A DNA stretch of 64,000 nucleotides from Catellatospora sichuanensis (GTDB lineage Bacteria; Actinomycetota; Actinomycetes; Mycobacteriales; Micromonosporaceae), in assembly GCF_007483665.1 (NCBI RefSeq), contig NZ_VIQO01000001.1, forward strand, positions 434,001-498,000. Direction: 5' to 3'. The notes below the pieces were generated by a model that worked only from the letters and a program-made list of their open reading frames with translations, was not told where the DNA came from and made no database searches. Shown here piece after piece: positions 47,286 to 58,396 of this stretch (its first letter is position 1; every line of letters begins with the position of its first letter). Position numbers and translations under genes: made by a program.

Positions 47286-48272
47286 TCAGGGACCCTGGTC
47301 CTGCTCGATCAGTTGCACGGCCCGCAGGCGCACCGACGCCGCCCGCGGATTGCGGGCCACCTCGGCCTCCGACGCCATCTCGGCCCCGCCCCTGGTCAGC
47401 AGGCGCAGCGTCGGCCCGGTACCCGGCAGCTCGACCGGCAGGTCCACCGGTCCCGTGCTGCGGGCGCGGGCCACGAAGGCCTGCTTGGTGATCCGGTCCT
47501 CGAGCGAGTGGTACGACAGCACCACCACCCGTCCACCGGGCGCCAGCACGTCGATCGCGGCGGGCAGGGCACGCTCCCACGTGGACAGCTCGCCGTTTAC
47601 CTCGATGCGCAGCGCCTGGAACGTCCGCTTGGCCGGATGTCCCCCGGTACGCCGGGCCGGTGCCGGGATCGAGTCCCGCACCAGCTCGGCCAGCAGGGCC
47701 GATGACGTGATCGGCGCCTTGGCACGCTCGCGCAGGATCGCCGCCGCGATCCTCGACGCGAACTTCTCCTCCCCGTAGACCCGCAGGATCCGGGTCAGGT
47801 CCGGGTGGGAGTAGCTGTTGACGATCTCCTGGGCGGTGACGCCCCGGGTCTGGTCCATGCGCATGTCGAGCGGCGCGTCCTGGGCGTAGGCGAACCCGCG
47901 GTCCGCCTCGTCCAGCTGCAGCGACGACACACCCAGGTCGAACAGGATCCCGTCGACCTGCTCGAGGCCGAGCTTCGGCAGCACCTGCGGCAGCTCGTCG
48001 TAGACCGCGTGCACCAGGTGCACCCGGTCGCCGAACCGCTCCAGCCGCCGCTGTGAGTGCGCCAGCGCCTCGGTGTCTCGGTCGAGCCCGACCAGGATCG
48101 TGTTCGGGTGCGCCAGCAGCACGGCCTCGGCGTGACCGCCGAGCCCGGTGGTGCCGTCGACATAGACCGTGCGTCCGCCGGGTGCGCGTCCGGGCCGGTC
48201 CAGGGCGGGGGCCAGCAACTCCAGGCATCGATCAAGCAGAACCGGCACGTGTACGCCACGTGGTTCCACCAT
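47286..48272 (-). CDS. rsmH: 16S rRNA (cytosine-1402-N4)-methyltransferase
   Basis: An S-adenosylmethionine-dependent methyltransferase of the MraW family, 328 residues, second gene of the division cluster. It begins [15 protein letters not shown], with the SAM-binding [16 protein letters not shown], then [11 protein letters not shown] and [30 protein letters not shown], and a C-terminal [17 protein letters not shown]. It is preceded by a mraW-type hairpin in the mraZ-rsmH gap. Confidence 0.97.
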   Translation of the reverse strand: MVEPRGVHVPVLLDRCLELLAPALDRPGRAPGGRTVYVDGTTGLGGHAEAVLLAHPNTILVGLDRDTEALAHSQRRLERFGDRVHLVHAVYDELPQVLPKLGLEQVDGILFDLGVSSLQLDEADRGFAYAQDAPLDMRMDQTRGVTAQEIVNSYSHPDLTRILRVYGEEKFASRIAAAILRERAKAPITSSALLAELVRDSIPAPARRTGGHPAKRTFQALRIEVNGELSTWERALPAAIDVLAPGGRVVVLSYHSLEDRITKQAFVARARSTGPVDLPVELPGTGPTLRLLTRGGAEMASEAEVARNPRAASVRLRAVQLIEQDQGP

Positions 48273-48367
48273 CTCGACCCCCCTGTTTTCGCTGTGCCTC
48301 GTCGTACCGCCAGATCCCCAACCGCTTCCCCGTTCCCACCCTCGTCGCGGCCGAGGATGAGAGCGAT

Positions 48368-48399
48368 GCGCCTGGCGTCGGGGAAGTGACGCCAGGTGC
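48368..48399 (-). ncRNA. mraW RNA motif (cis-regulatory hairpin)
   Basis: A 12-bp stem with arms at 48368-48379 and 48388-48399 closes a loop that reads ACTTCCCC on the transcribed strand, 96 nt before the rsmH start. From memory, the mraW motif described upstream of actinobacterial mraW genes is a single hairpin with a conserved CUUCCCC loop; position and loop both fit. A covariance-model hit would confirm it. The mechanism is unknown. Confidence 0.72.
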
Positions 48400-48465
48400 C
48401 GGAGCGGGTGGAGATCTCGCGGTACGACTCCGAGCCCGGCCGTGAACGGTGCCGGACCCCCGTCC

Positions 48466-48897
48466 TCACAGACCGCCGGGCAGCACCCCCTCCTCGATGT
48501 CGGCGAACTCGTCTTCGTTCGCCTCGAGGTAGGCGTCCCACGCCTGCCTGTCCCAGACCTCGACCCGGGTGCTGGCGCCGATGACCACGAGGTCCCGCTC
48601 CAGTCCCGCGTACTCCCGCAGGTGGCCCGGGATGGTCACCCGGCCCTGCTTGTCGGGGATCTCGTCGTGCGCGCTGGCGAAGAAGACCCGGCTGTAGGCA
48701 CGGGCCGCCTTGTGCGTCATCGGAGCCTCGGCCAACTGGCCCGCGATGCGCTGGAACTCCGGCGTCGGAAAGACGTAGAGACAGCGCTCCTGCCCTTTGG
48801 TGATCACGACACCTCCTGCCAGCTCGTCACGGAACCGAGCGGGCAGGATCAGCCGGCCCTTGTCGTCGAGCCGGGGAGTATGGGTGCCCAGGAACAT
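48466..48897 (-). CDS. mraZ: Transcriptional regulator MraZ
   Basis: A 143-residue protein with two SpoVT/AbrB-like DNA-binding domains: [25 protein letters not shown] and then [25 protein letters not shown]. It binds direct repeats in its own promoter and controls the division cluster. The ATG at 48897 gives the standard [15 protein letters not shown] start and has GGAGGGGGTGG upstream. The three repeats expected for its binding lie at 49002-49027. Confidence 0.97.
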   Translation of the reverse strand: MFLGTHTPRLDDKGRLILPARFRDELAGGVVITKGQERCLYVFPTPEFQRIAGQLAEAPMTHKAARAYSRVFFASAHDEIPDKQGRVTIPGHLREYAGLERDLVVIGASTRVEVWDRQAWDAYLEANEDEFADIEEGVLPGGL

Positions 48898-49001
48898 CGG
48901 CCCCCACCCCCTCCAGCACCGACACCGACGCCGTCTCGTTTCGCGGACGAGTCGGCGTGCGTTGCCCCCGGGGCCGGCGGACCGTCCGGCCCGCCATTGC
49001 G

Positions 49002-49033
49002 CCCCACTTTACTCCACTTCCCTCCACGGTCAA
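49002..49033 (-). promoter_or_regulatory. mraZ promoter with triple MraZ box
   Basis: On the minus strand GTGGAG, GTGGAG and GTGGGG repeat at an exact 10-nt period (49027-49022, 49017-49012, 49007-49002). They lie within a core promoter: TTGACC (49033-49028), 16-nt spacer, TAAAGT (49011-49006). The boxes fill the spacer and -10 region, so bound MraZ should block its own transcription. Direct-repeat recognition with 10-nt spacing is the known MraZ mode. Confidence 0.75.
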
Positions 49034-49162
49034 TGCGGATTCAGCCTTCCGGGTGCGGTTTCGCTCCACATAGGCGCAGCTCATGGCCGCAAACGACCGG
49101 TGGAGGGCGGCGCGGCGCGTTACCAAGGTCATCTTTTTGACACCCGGAGTCGCCGCAGCAAA

Positions 49163-49222
49163 AAGCACCCTCCGTCTCCACGCAGTCACCCGTAGGTGGC
49201 AATGCGGTGACAGAGGGTGCTT
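49163..49222 (-). terminator. Intrinsic terminator upstream of mraZ promoter
   Basis: The arms at 49163-49176 and 49209-49222 pair at 13 of 14 positions; on the minus strand the stem is followed directly by TTTTTGC. A smaller GTCACC/GGTGAC stem can form inside. It most likely ends the transcript of the small membrane protein gene (stop at 49409), after a 3' region of about 190 nt in which I see no gene. It insulates mraZ from upstream transcription. Confidence 0.75.
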
Positions 49223-49408
49223 GACAGCTGCCTCTTGGTACTACTCAGTGATATGACCATCGATCCGTAGCTCGCGGCAGCCGGACCGGGCAGGTCCGAC
49301 CGGCGCAGACGGCGATCAGCGTTCGCGGCGGCGTGCCCGGGCAGGTCCCCGACGGCTCAGCGGCGATCGTCGCGCGCAGTCCCCGGCGTCCGGCGAGCGG
49401 TGCGCCGG

Positions 49409-49675
49409 TCAATCCTCGGCGGCGTCCGCTTCGGCGTCGTCGCCGAGCTCTTCGGGCCGGGCGGCGGACTCCGGGCCGGCCTCCGGGTCCTCGCCGGACG
49501 GGCGGCGCTGGTCGCGGCGCGACTGCCCGTCGGGCTGGGCGGACGCGCTGGCGGAGGTCTTGGCAGTGGTCGGGGCGGGTTTGGCGGCGGGGGCGCCGAG
49601 CAGGCTGACCGCGGCGATACCCGCGCCCAGGCCCAGCAACAACCGGGCGGGTCGCCGCTCAGGGAGTTCGAGCAA
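49409..49675 (-). CDS. Small single-pass membrane protein
   Basis: An 88-residue protein with a membrane segment near the N-terminus (RLLLGLGAGIAAVSLLGA) and a charged Pro/Glu/Asp-rich tail. No family is recognised. The start is taken as TTG at 49675 with GGAAGG 7 nt upstream. Third codon positions are mostly G or C throughout, which supports this frame over the overlapping frames. It diverges from murT. The in-frame extension upstream overlaps the murT promoter and is unlikely. Confidence 0.6.
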   Translation of the reverse strand: MLELPERRPARLLLGLGAGIAAVSLLGAPAAKPAPTTAKTSASASAQPDGQSRRDQRRPSGEDPEAGPESAARPEELGDDAEADAAED

Positions 49676-49836
49676 AGCGATGTCCTTCCAGGGGTGCAGC
49701 CTTCCGGGGGCGCCGGCGGGCGACGCCGGAAGTCGCCGCGCAGACGCGCGGCTGCTGTATCGTTTTACCCCTTCAGACCCGATTCGCGCAATACGCAGGC
49801 AAAACAGGAAGCCAGGCAGTGGTTCACGCCACAGGC

Positions 49837-49864
49837 CTGACGCCGTCCGGGAGTCAGGTAGCCT
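49837..49864 (+). promoter_or_regulatory. Candidate murT-gatD promoter
   Basis: CTGACG (49837-49842) and TAGCCT (49859-49864) are separated by 16 nt. The murT GTG begins 7 nt after the -10 hexamer and has no Shine-Dalgarno sequence, so transcription may start at or next to the start codon (leaderless). Confidence 0.45.
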
Positions 49865-49871
49865 CTCCCGC

Positions 49872-51131
49872 GTGACGGAGAAGAAGCTGCCGCTGCGCGC
49901 CTCGCTCGCGGCATCGGTCTCGCGGACCGCCGCGGCGCTCTCACGCGCCACCGGCCGGGGCGACGGGTCGGTCATCGGCGGGCGACTAGGCATGATGATC
50001 GACCCGGATCTGCTCGCCCACCTGGCGGCCGGGCGGCGCATAGCCCTGGTCTCCGGCACCAACGGCAAGACCACCACCACGCGGTTCACCGCGGCGGCGG
50101 TCGGCGTGCTGGGCGACGTCGCCACGAACTCGTTCGGCGCGAACATGCCCACCGGCCACACCTCCGCCCTGGCCCGCGCCGGCACCACGCCGTACGCCGT
50201 GCTGGAGGTCGACGAGCACTACCTCGCGCAGGTGCTCAGGGCCACCACGCCGCTGGTCGTGGCGCTGCTGAACCTGTCCCGCGACCAGCTCGACCGGGCC
50301 AAGGAGGTGGCGATGATGGCGCAGCTGTGGCGCGACGCCCTCGCCGACCACCCCGGCGTGCACGTGGTCGCCAACGCCGACGACCCGATGGTCGTGTACG
50401 CCGCCGCCGCGCACGCCGCGGCGGGTGAAGGACGGGTGACCTGGTTCTCCGCCGGCCAGCGCTGGCGCGAGGACGCACACGTCTGCCCCGCCTGCGGCGC
50501 GCACATCGAGCGCGACGAGACCGACGAGGACTCCTGGCGCTGCGCCACCGGCGACCTGACCCGCCCGGCCCCGCAGTGGACCGTCGACGAGTCCGCCGTG
50601 ATCGACCCCGAGGGCGTACGGCACGAGGTCAAGCTCCAGCTGCCCGGCAAGGTCAACGTCGGCAACGCGGCGACCGCGCTGGCCGTGGCGCACCGCTTCG
50701 GGGTCTCCCCCGCCGACGCCGCGCCCAAGCTCGCCGAGGTCGCCAGCGTGGCCGGCCGCTACGCCCAGGTCGACCGGGACGGGCGCAACATCCGCCTGCT
50801 GCTGGCCAAGAACCCGGCCAGCTGGCTGGAGGCCTTCGACATGGCCGAGGAGCAGCCCACCCTGCTGTCGATCAACGCGCGCGACCCCGACGGCTTCGAC
50901 ACCAGCTGGCTGTTCGACGTCGACTTCGCGCCGCTGCGCGGCCGCCAGGTCCTGATCACCGGGGACCGGGCCTTCGACCTCGCCGTACGGCTGCAGGTCA
51001 ACGACGTCGCCTTCACCCACGTGAAGTCGTTCGACGAGGCTGTCGCGGCGGTGCCGCCCGGCAGACTGGAAGTGATCGCGAACTACACCGCGTTCCAGGA
51101 CATCCGAGCGGAGTTGGATCGAGTTGTCTAG
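49872..51131 (+). CDS. murT: Lipid II isoglutaminyl synthase, glutamate ligase subunit
   Basis: With GatD, amidates the D-Glu of lipid II to D-isoglutamine. It has 419 residues: a Mur-ligase-like ATP loop (VSGTNGKTTTTRF), ANADDPMVVYAA, and the C-terminal MurT domain (NPASWLEAFDMAEEQPTLLSINARDPDGFDTSWLFDVDFAPLRGR). The inserted zinc ribbon has C-P-A-C but only one cysteine in the second half (W-R-C-A-T-G), where other MurT proteins have CxxC. The GTG at 49872 appears leaderless. It overlaps gatD by 8 nt. Confidence 0.94.
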   Translation: MTEKKLPLRASLAASVSRTAAALSRATGRGDGSVIGGRLGMMIDPDLLAHLAAGRRIALVSGTNGKTTTTRFTAAAVGVLGDVATNSFGANMPTGHTSALARAGTTPYAVLEVDEHYLAQVLRATTPLVVALLNLSRDQLDRAKEVAMMAQLWRDALADHPGVHVVANADDPMVVYAAAAHAAAGEGRVTWFSAGQRWREDAHVCPACGAHIERDETDEDSWRCATGDLTRPAPQWTVDESAVIDPEGVRHEVKLQLPGKVNVGNAATALAVAHRFGVSPADAAPKLAEVASVAGRYAQVDRDGRNIRLLLAKNPASWLEAFDMAEEQPTLLSINARDPDGFDTSWLFDVDFAPLRGRQVLITGDRAFDLAVRLQVNDVAFTHVKSFDEAVAAVPPGRLEVIANYTAFQDIRAELDRVV

Positions 51132-51831
51132 CGCACTCCAGATCGTCTGGATCTACCCGGACCTGCTGTCCACCTACGGCGACCGCGGCAACATGCTGAT
51201 CCTGGCGCACCGCGCCAAGCTGCGCGGCATCCCCGCCGAGACCGTCGAGGTGCGTTCCGACCAGGCGCTGCCCTACGGCGACATCTACCTCATCGGCGGC
51301 GGCGAGGACGGCCCGCAGGCCCTGGCCGCACAGCGGCTGCAGGCCGACCGCGGCCTGCACCGCGCCGTCGACCGGCGCGCGGTGGTGTTCGCCGTCTGCG
51401 CGGGATACCAGCTGCTCGGCAACAGCTTCTTCGCCAAGGGCGCCAAGTGCGACGGCCTCGGCCTGCTCGACCTGCACTCCGACCGCGGCCCCACCCGGGC
51501 CGTCGGCGAGCTGGCCGGCGACATCGACCCGGCGCTGGGCCTGCCCATGCTCACCGGCTTCGAGAACCACGGCGGCCGCACCCACCTCGGCCCCGAGGTG
51601 AAACCGCTGGCCAAGGTCCGCACCGGTATCGGCAACGACGGCGCGACCGAGGGCGCGTGGTCCGGCACCGTCATCGGCACGTACTCGCACGGCCCCGCCC
51701 TGTCGCGCAACCCGGCGCTGGCCGACCTGCTGCTGCGCTGGGCGACCGGCGAGGAGACCCTCGCCGCCGCCGACGACACCTGGCACACCCGGCTGCGCAG
51801 CGAGCGCCTCGGCGCCGCGGGACTCGTGTGA
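51124..51831 (+). CDS. gatD: Lipid II isoglutaminyl synthase, glutaminase subunit
   Basis: A class I glutamine amidotransferase-like subunit supplying ammonia to MurT; 235 residues. It begins IVWIYPDLLSTYGDRGNMLIL, a GatD hallmark. The catalytic cysteine is C92 in FAVCAGYQLLG and the histidine is H189 in IGTYSHGPALSRNP. The start is TTG at 51124 inside the murT 3' end. Its stop overlaps the GTG of the VTT-type gene (GTGTGA), so the three form one operon. Confidence 0.95.
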   Translation: MSSALQIVWIYPDLLSTYGDRGNMLILAHRAKLRGIPAETVEVRSDQALPYGDIYLIGGGEDGPQALAAQRLQADRGLHRAVDRRAVVFAVCAGYQLLGNSFFAKGAKCDGLGLLDLHSDRGPTRAVGELAGDIDPALGLPMLTGFENHGGRTHLGPEVKPLAKVRTGIGNDGATEGAWSGTVIGTYSHGPALSRNPALADLLLRWATGEETLAAADDTWHTRLRSERLGAAGLV

Positions 51832-52727
51832 CCGCGTCGTCCGGCATCAGATCCGCGGCCTCAGCAGCGCCCGGCGCCGAAGCCGACACCACGGCAGCCG
51901 GTTCGGCTCGACCAGGATCGGCACCGGCAGGCATAGCGCAGCCCGGCACCGGATCGGCTGATGCGGTTCCGCCCGCGACGGTGCCAGCAGGCCCGGGGCA
52001 GCCCGGCGCAAGGCCCGCTGATTCGGCTCCGCCCATGACGGCTCCGGCGGGCGCAAGTCGGTCCGCCGTCACGGCGGCGGGCACGCACCGGCTGCGGTTG
52101 GTCGCGCTCGCGGTGCTGGTCGGGTTGGCCGGTGTCGCCGCGTGGAAGCTGCCCCTGGACAAGCTGCCCGCCTGGGTGGACCAGCTCGGCCCGGCCGCGC
52201 CCGCGGTCGCGGTGCTGGTCTGCGCGGTGCTGCTGTGCGCGCTGGTGCCGCGTACCGCCATCTCGCTGGGCTGCGGCGCGCTGTTCGGCGCGGTCGGCGG
52301 GGCCGCCTGGTCGCTCACCGCGGCGCTGCTCGCCGCGACCGTGACCTACGCCGCCGGGCGCTGGGCGGGGCGCGACTTCGTCGCCGCGCACGCCGGTGAC
52401 CGGCTGGCCCGGCTCGACCGCTGGCTGGCCCGGCGCGGCCTGCTGGCCGTCATCGTCGTGCGGCTGCAGCCGATCGCCCCGTTCGGGCTGGTCGGGTATG
52501 CGTACGGAACCAGTTCGGTGCGCTTCCGGCACTACCTGCTGGGCACCGCGCTGGGCGGGCTGCCGTCCTCGTTCAGCTACGCCACCATCGGCGCGGCCGC
52601 GATCGCACCGCACTCGCTGAGCTGGCTCACCTTCATCCCGGCCGCGACCGGCATCCTGATCAGCGCCGCCGCCGCCCTGCACTGGCGCCACCAGACCCGC
52701 GCCACCGCCCGCCCGGCCACCGCCTGA
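51828..52727 (+). CDS. VTT (TVP38/DedA-like) membrane protein
   Basis: A 299-residue protein. The first 85 residues are a low-complexity Ala/Pro/Gly region with irregular repeats of PAG and related triplets. About six membrane segments follow. The VTT core carries RTAISLGCGALFG...GRDFVAAHAGDRLARLDRWLARRGLLAVIVVRLQPIAPFGLVGYAYGTS, the F/G-rich signature of TVP38/TMEM64 proteins. Such proteins are linked to lipid scrambling or flipping, so a role near lipid II is conceivable but unproven. The start GTG overlaps the gatD stop. Confidence 0.85.
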   Translation: MTASSGIRSAASAAPGAEADTTAAGSARPGSAPAGIAQPGTGSADAVPPATVPAGPGQPGARPADSAPPMTAPAGASRSAVTAAGTHRLRLVALAVLVGLAGVAAWKLPLDKLPAWVDQLGPAAPAVAVLVCAVLLCALVPRTAISLGCGALFGAVGGAAWSLTAALLAATVTYAAGRWAGRDFVAAHAGDRLARLDRWLARRGLLAVIVVRLQPIAPFGLVGYAYGTSSVRFRHYLLGTALGGLPSSFSYATIGAAAIAPHSLSWLTFIPAATGILISAAAALHWRHQTRATARPATA

Positions 52728-52734
52728 CCGTCTT

Positions 52735-52796
52735 GATTCGTTCTTGTGGACGCTGGACGTCGCTCCAGCAGCGTCCAGCGTCCACAGAAATGAATC
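52735..52796. repeat. Palindrome upstream of the DUF559 gene
   Basis: Arms of 25 nt (52735-52759 and 52772-52796) with three mismatches enclose a 12-nt loop; the inner 15 bp (TGTGGACGCTGGACG) are perfect. It shares its core with the palindrome at 53757-53822. It may double as terminator of the murT-gatD-VTT operon, which ends 7 nt before. Confidence 0.8.
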
Positions 52797-52824
52797 TTGT
52801 TTGGACGGTCTAAGCTCGGCGGAC

Positions 52825-53757
52825 GTGCGTGAGCTGCCGCGTGACGACTCTTCGGACCTCGACTTCCTGCTCTTCCGCCAGCATGACGTGCTGAGCCGGG
52901 CGCAGGCGCTGGCCCACTACACCGACGCCGCGATCCGGCACCGGGTCGCAGTGGGGCGCTGGCAGCGGCCGCGCCGGGGCGTGTACGTGCTGCAACCTGC
53001 ACCCCGCGACGACGACCAGCGGCGCTGGATCGCCGTCCTCGCCGGCCCGCCCGGCACCGTGACCGCGGGGCGCACCGCGCTGACGCAACTCGGACTACGC
53101 GGGTTCGCCGTGACCGCGATTCACCTGCTCATGCCCGCCACGGTCCGCGACCGGGACACGCCGCACGACGTGATCGTGCACCGCGCCCGCCTCCTGGACC
53201 CCGTCGCGGACGTACACGATCTCGGCAGCCCGCCGTGCACCATGCCCGCCCGCTCGGTCGTCGACGCGGCCCAGTGGGCGCGCTCCGACGACGAAGCCCG
53301 CGCCATCGTGGCCGCCACCCTGCAGCAGCGCCTGGTCGGGCCACCCGAGGTGCGAGCCGTGCTGGCCAGGATGAGCGGAGTGCGACGGCGACCGGTGATC
53401 ACCCAGGCGGTCAACGACGCTGCCGGTGGAGCCGGGTCGCTGCCCGAGGCGCAGTTCCTCGCGCTGTGTCGCCGTGGCGGCCTGCCCCGGCCGAAACTCC
53501 AGGTCAGCCGCCGCGACACCGACGGACGGCAGCGCTACCTGGACGCCCTCTTCGACCAGTACGGCGTCCACGCCGAGATCGACGGTGCCCAGCACCTCGA
53601 CGTACGCGCCTACTGGGCGGACATGCGGCGGCAGAACGCCCTGTGGGTACGCGGCGAGCGGGTGCTGCGCTTCCCGGCCTGGGCGGTGCGGAACCAGCCG
53701 GACGAAGTACTCGAATCGGTCCGGGCCGCGCTGCGCGCCGCAGGCTGGCCCGGCTGA
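52825..53757 (+). CDS. AbiEi-like N-terminus / DUF559 endonuclease-like protein
   Basis: A 310-residue protein. The N-terminal 75 residues match the winged-helix start of AbiEi-type proteins (FLLFRQHDVLSRAQALAH, then RWQRPRRGVYVL). The middle is a predicted AbiEi-like region. The C-terminal 90 residues fit the DUF559/Vsr-like PD-(D/E)xK fold (YLDALFDQYGVHAEIDGAQH, then ERVLRFPAWAVRNQPDEVLESV). Many copies occur per actinobacterial genome, with unknown role. The GTG at 52825 is 8 nt after a TAAGCT -10-like hexamer and lacks a clear Shine-Dalgarno site. Related palindromes flank the gene. Confidence 0.75.
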   Translation: MRELPRDDSSDLDFLLFRQHDVLSRAQALAHYTDAAIRHRVAVGRWQRPRRGVYVLQPAPRDDDQRRWIAVLAGPPGTVTAGRTALTQLGLRGFAVTAIHLLMPATVRDRDTPHDVIVHRARLLDPVADVHDLGSPPCTMPARSVVDAAQWARSDDEARAIVAATLQQRLVGPPEVRAVLARMSGVRRRPVITQAVNDAAGGAGSLPEAQFLALCRRGGLPRPKLQVSRRDTDGRQRYLDALFDQYGVHAEIDGAQHLDVRAYWADMRRQNALWVRGERVLRFPAWAVRNQPDEVLESVRAALRAAGWPG

Positions 53758-53822
53758 TGATCTGTTTTTGTGGACGATGGACGTCGTCATAGCAACGTCC
53801 ATCGTCCACAAAAACAGATCAT
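53757..53822. repeat. Perfect 28-bp palindrome downstream of the DUF559 gene
   Basis: The arms at 53757-53784 and 53795-53822 are perfect complements with a 10-nt loop, beginning on the last base of the DUF559 stop codon. The inner part TGTGGACGATGGACG differs by one base from the palindrome upstream of the gene. There is no T-run after the stem. Confidence 0.9.
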
Positions 53823-53967
53823 GCGCCTCGACCGCCGGCTCGGAACAGGATCCAAACGCCAAAACGTGCGGGCAACCGAGCGGGGTCGACATGGCAGAGC
53901 GGGTCCAGCGCGCAGCGCAGAACACTACGCCGCGACAAGCCACAGGTCAGCGCAGCCGTCCCGTTAA

Positions 53968-54011
53968 GAAGGGCACCTTCTACAACGCATAGCGTTAAGA
54001 AGGTGCCCTTC
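53968..54011 (-). terminator. Palindromic element after leuS
   Basis: A perfect 14-bp stem (GAAGGGCACCTTCT at 53968-53981, complement at 53998-54011) lies 12 nt past the leuS stop on the minus strand. Each arm is preceded by the same CGTTAAGAAGG word, so the element combines an inverted and a direct repeat. It resembles, from memory, palindromes repeated many times in Micromonosporaceae genomes. A termination role is inferred from position. Confidence 0.65.
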
Positions 54012-54022
54012 CTTCGTCCAGA

Positions 54023-56833
<2,811 letters not shown>

Positions 56834-56920
56834 GTCCAGGTCCTCACGAGTCAGATCAAGATCAAAGTCATCGGGCGGTACGGAACGCCGCAGCGCGTTC
56901 GTGGGCGCGTCCTAGGGCAC

Positions 56921-56945
56921 AAAAAAGCCCCTCACGCAGGAGGGG
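56921..56945 (-). terminator. Intrinsic terminator between zinc-ribbon gene and leuS
   Basis: CCCCTC-CTGCGT-GAGGGG followed by C and six T on the minus strand is a textbook terminator. A second stem just upstream (56948-56983: 8 bp, one mismatch, then 5 bp, 8-nt loop) overlaps the stop of the small gene. leuS starts 88 nt further on. It ends the small gene or, if read through under control, attenuates leuS. Confidence 0.85.
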
Positions 56946-56973
56946 TCGCCGTGCTCACGCGCGCTCCGTCGCG

Positions 56974-57135
56974 TCAGCACGGCTCACTAAGGAGCGCCAG
57001 GGCCCAAGCCATGACCGCATGATACCCCCGGGCGCGCGGCCCCCGCATCTCGCATAGCTCGCACACCGGCCGATCCGGCGCGTCGACGACGACCGGATCC
57101 CTGCCATTGCCGCATGCGCCGCACCTACGGAACAC
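56974..57135 (-). CDS. Small zinc-ribbon protein
   Basis: A 53-residue protein (VFRRCGACGNGRDPVVV..., then PVCELCEM) with two CxxC pairs 18 residues apart that could bind one zinc ion, and a hydrophobic C-terminus (YHAVMAWALALLSEPC). Codon usage is GC3-biased across its length. The GTG at 57135 is the likeliest start, but its ribosome-binding site is weak. The family is not recognised. An alternative reading is that only the last 12 codons, from the ATG at 57012 (MAWALALLSEPC, three Leu), are a leader peptide for leuS. Confidence 0.55.
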   Translation of the reverse strand: MFRRCGACGNGRDPVVVDAPDRPVCELCEMRGPRARGYHAVMAWALALLSEPC

Positions 57136-57343
57136 TGCGGACAAGGCTCTCACTCCGCTGCGAGCCGCCCGGCGCGCCGTGCCGGCCGTCCGGCCCGGTA
57201 CTTGCCCAGCGAAGCAACCTCCCCGACGGAGGTCGGCGTTCTGTCGGGGCGCAGTGATCAGAATGGTGGGAGGCCAGGGTGAGCGCAGGAAGCGCCCGTC
57301 CCACGGGGGCCAGGCCCCGCAGTTGCGAACTACAGGAGGACAT

Positions 57344-58393
<1,050 letters not shown>

Positions 58394-58396
58394 CCC

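Noticed and set aside
57000-57080. A 21-codon leader from the ATG at 57020 with a TTA codon as a bldA-type control of leuS
   Set aside because: It gives no meaningful run of Leu codons and overlaps the better zinc-ribbon frame; a single TTA out of frame carries no weight.
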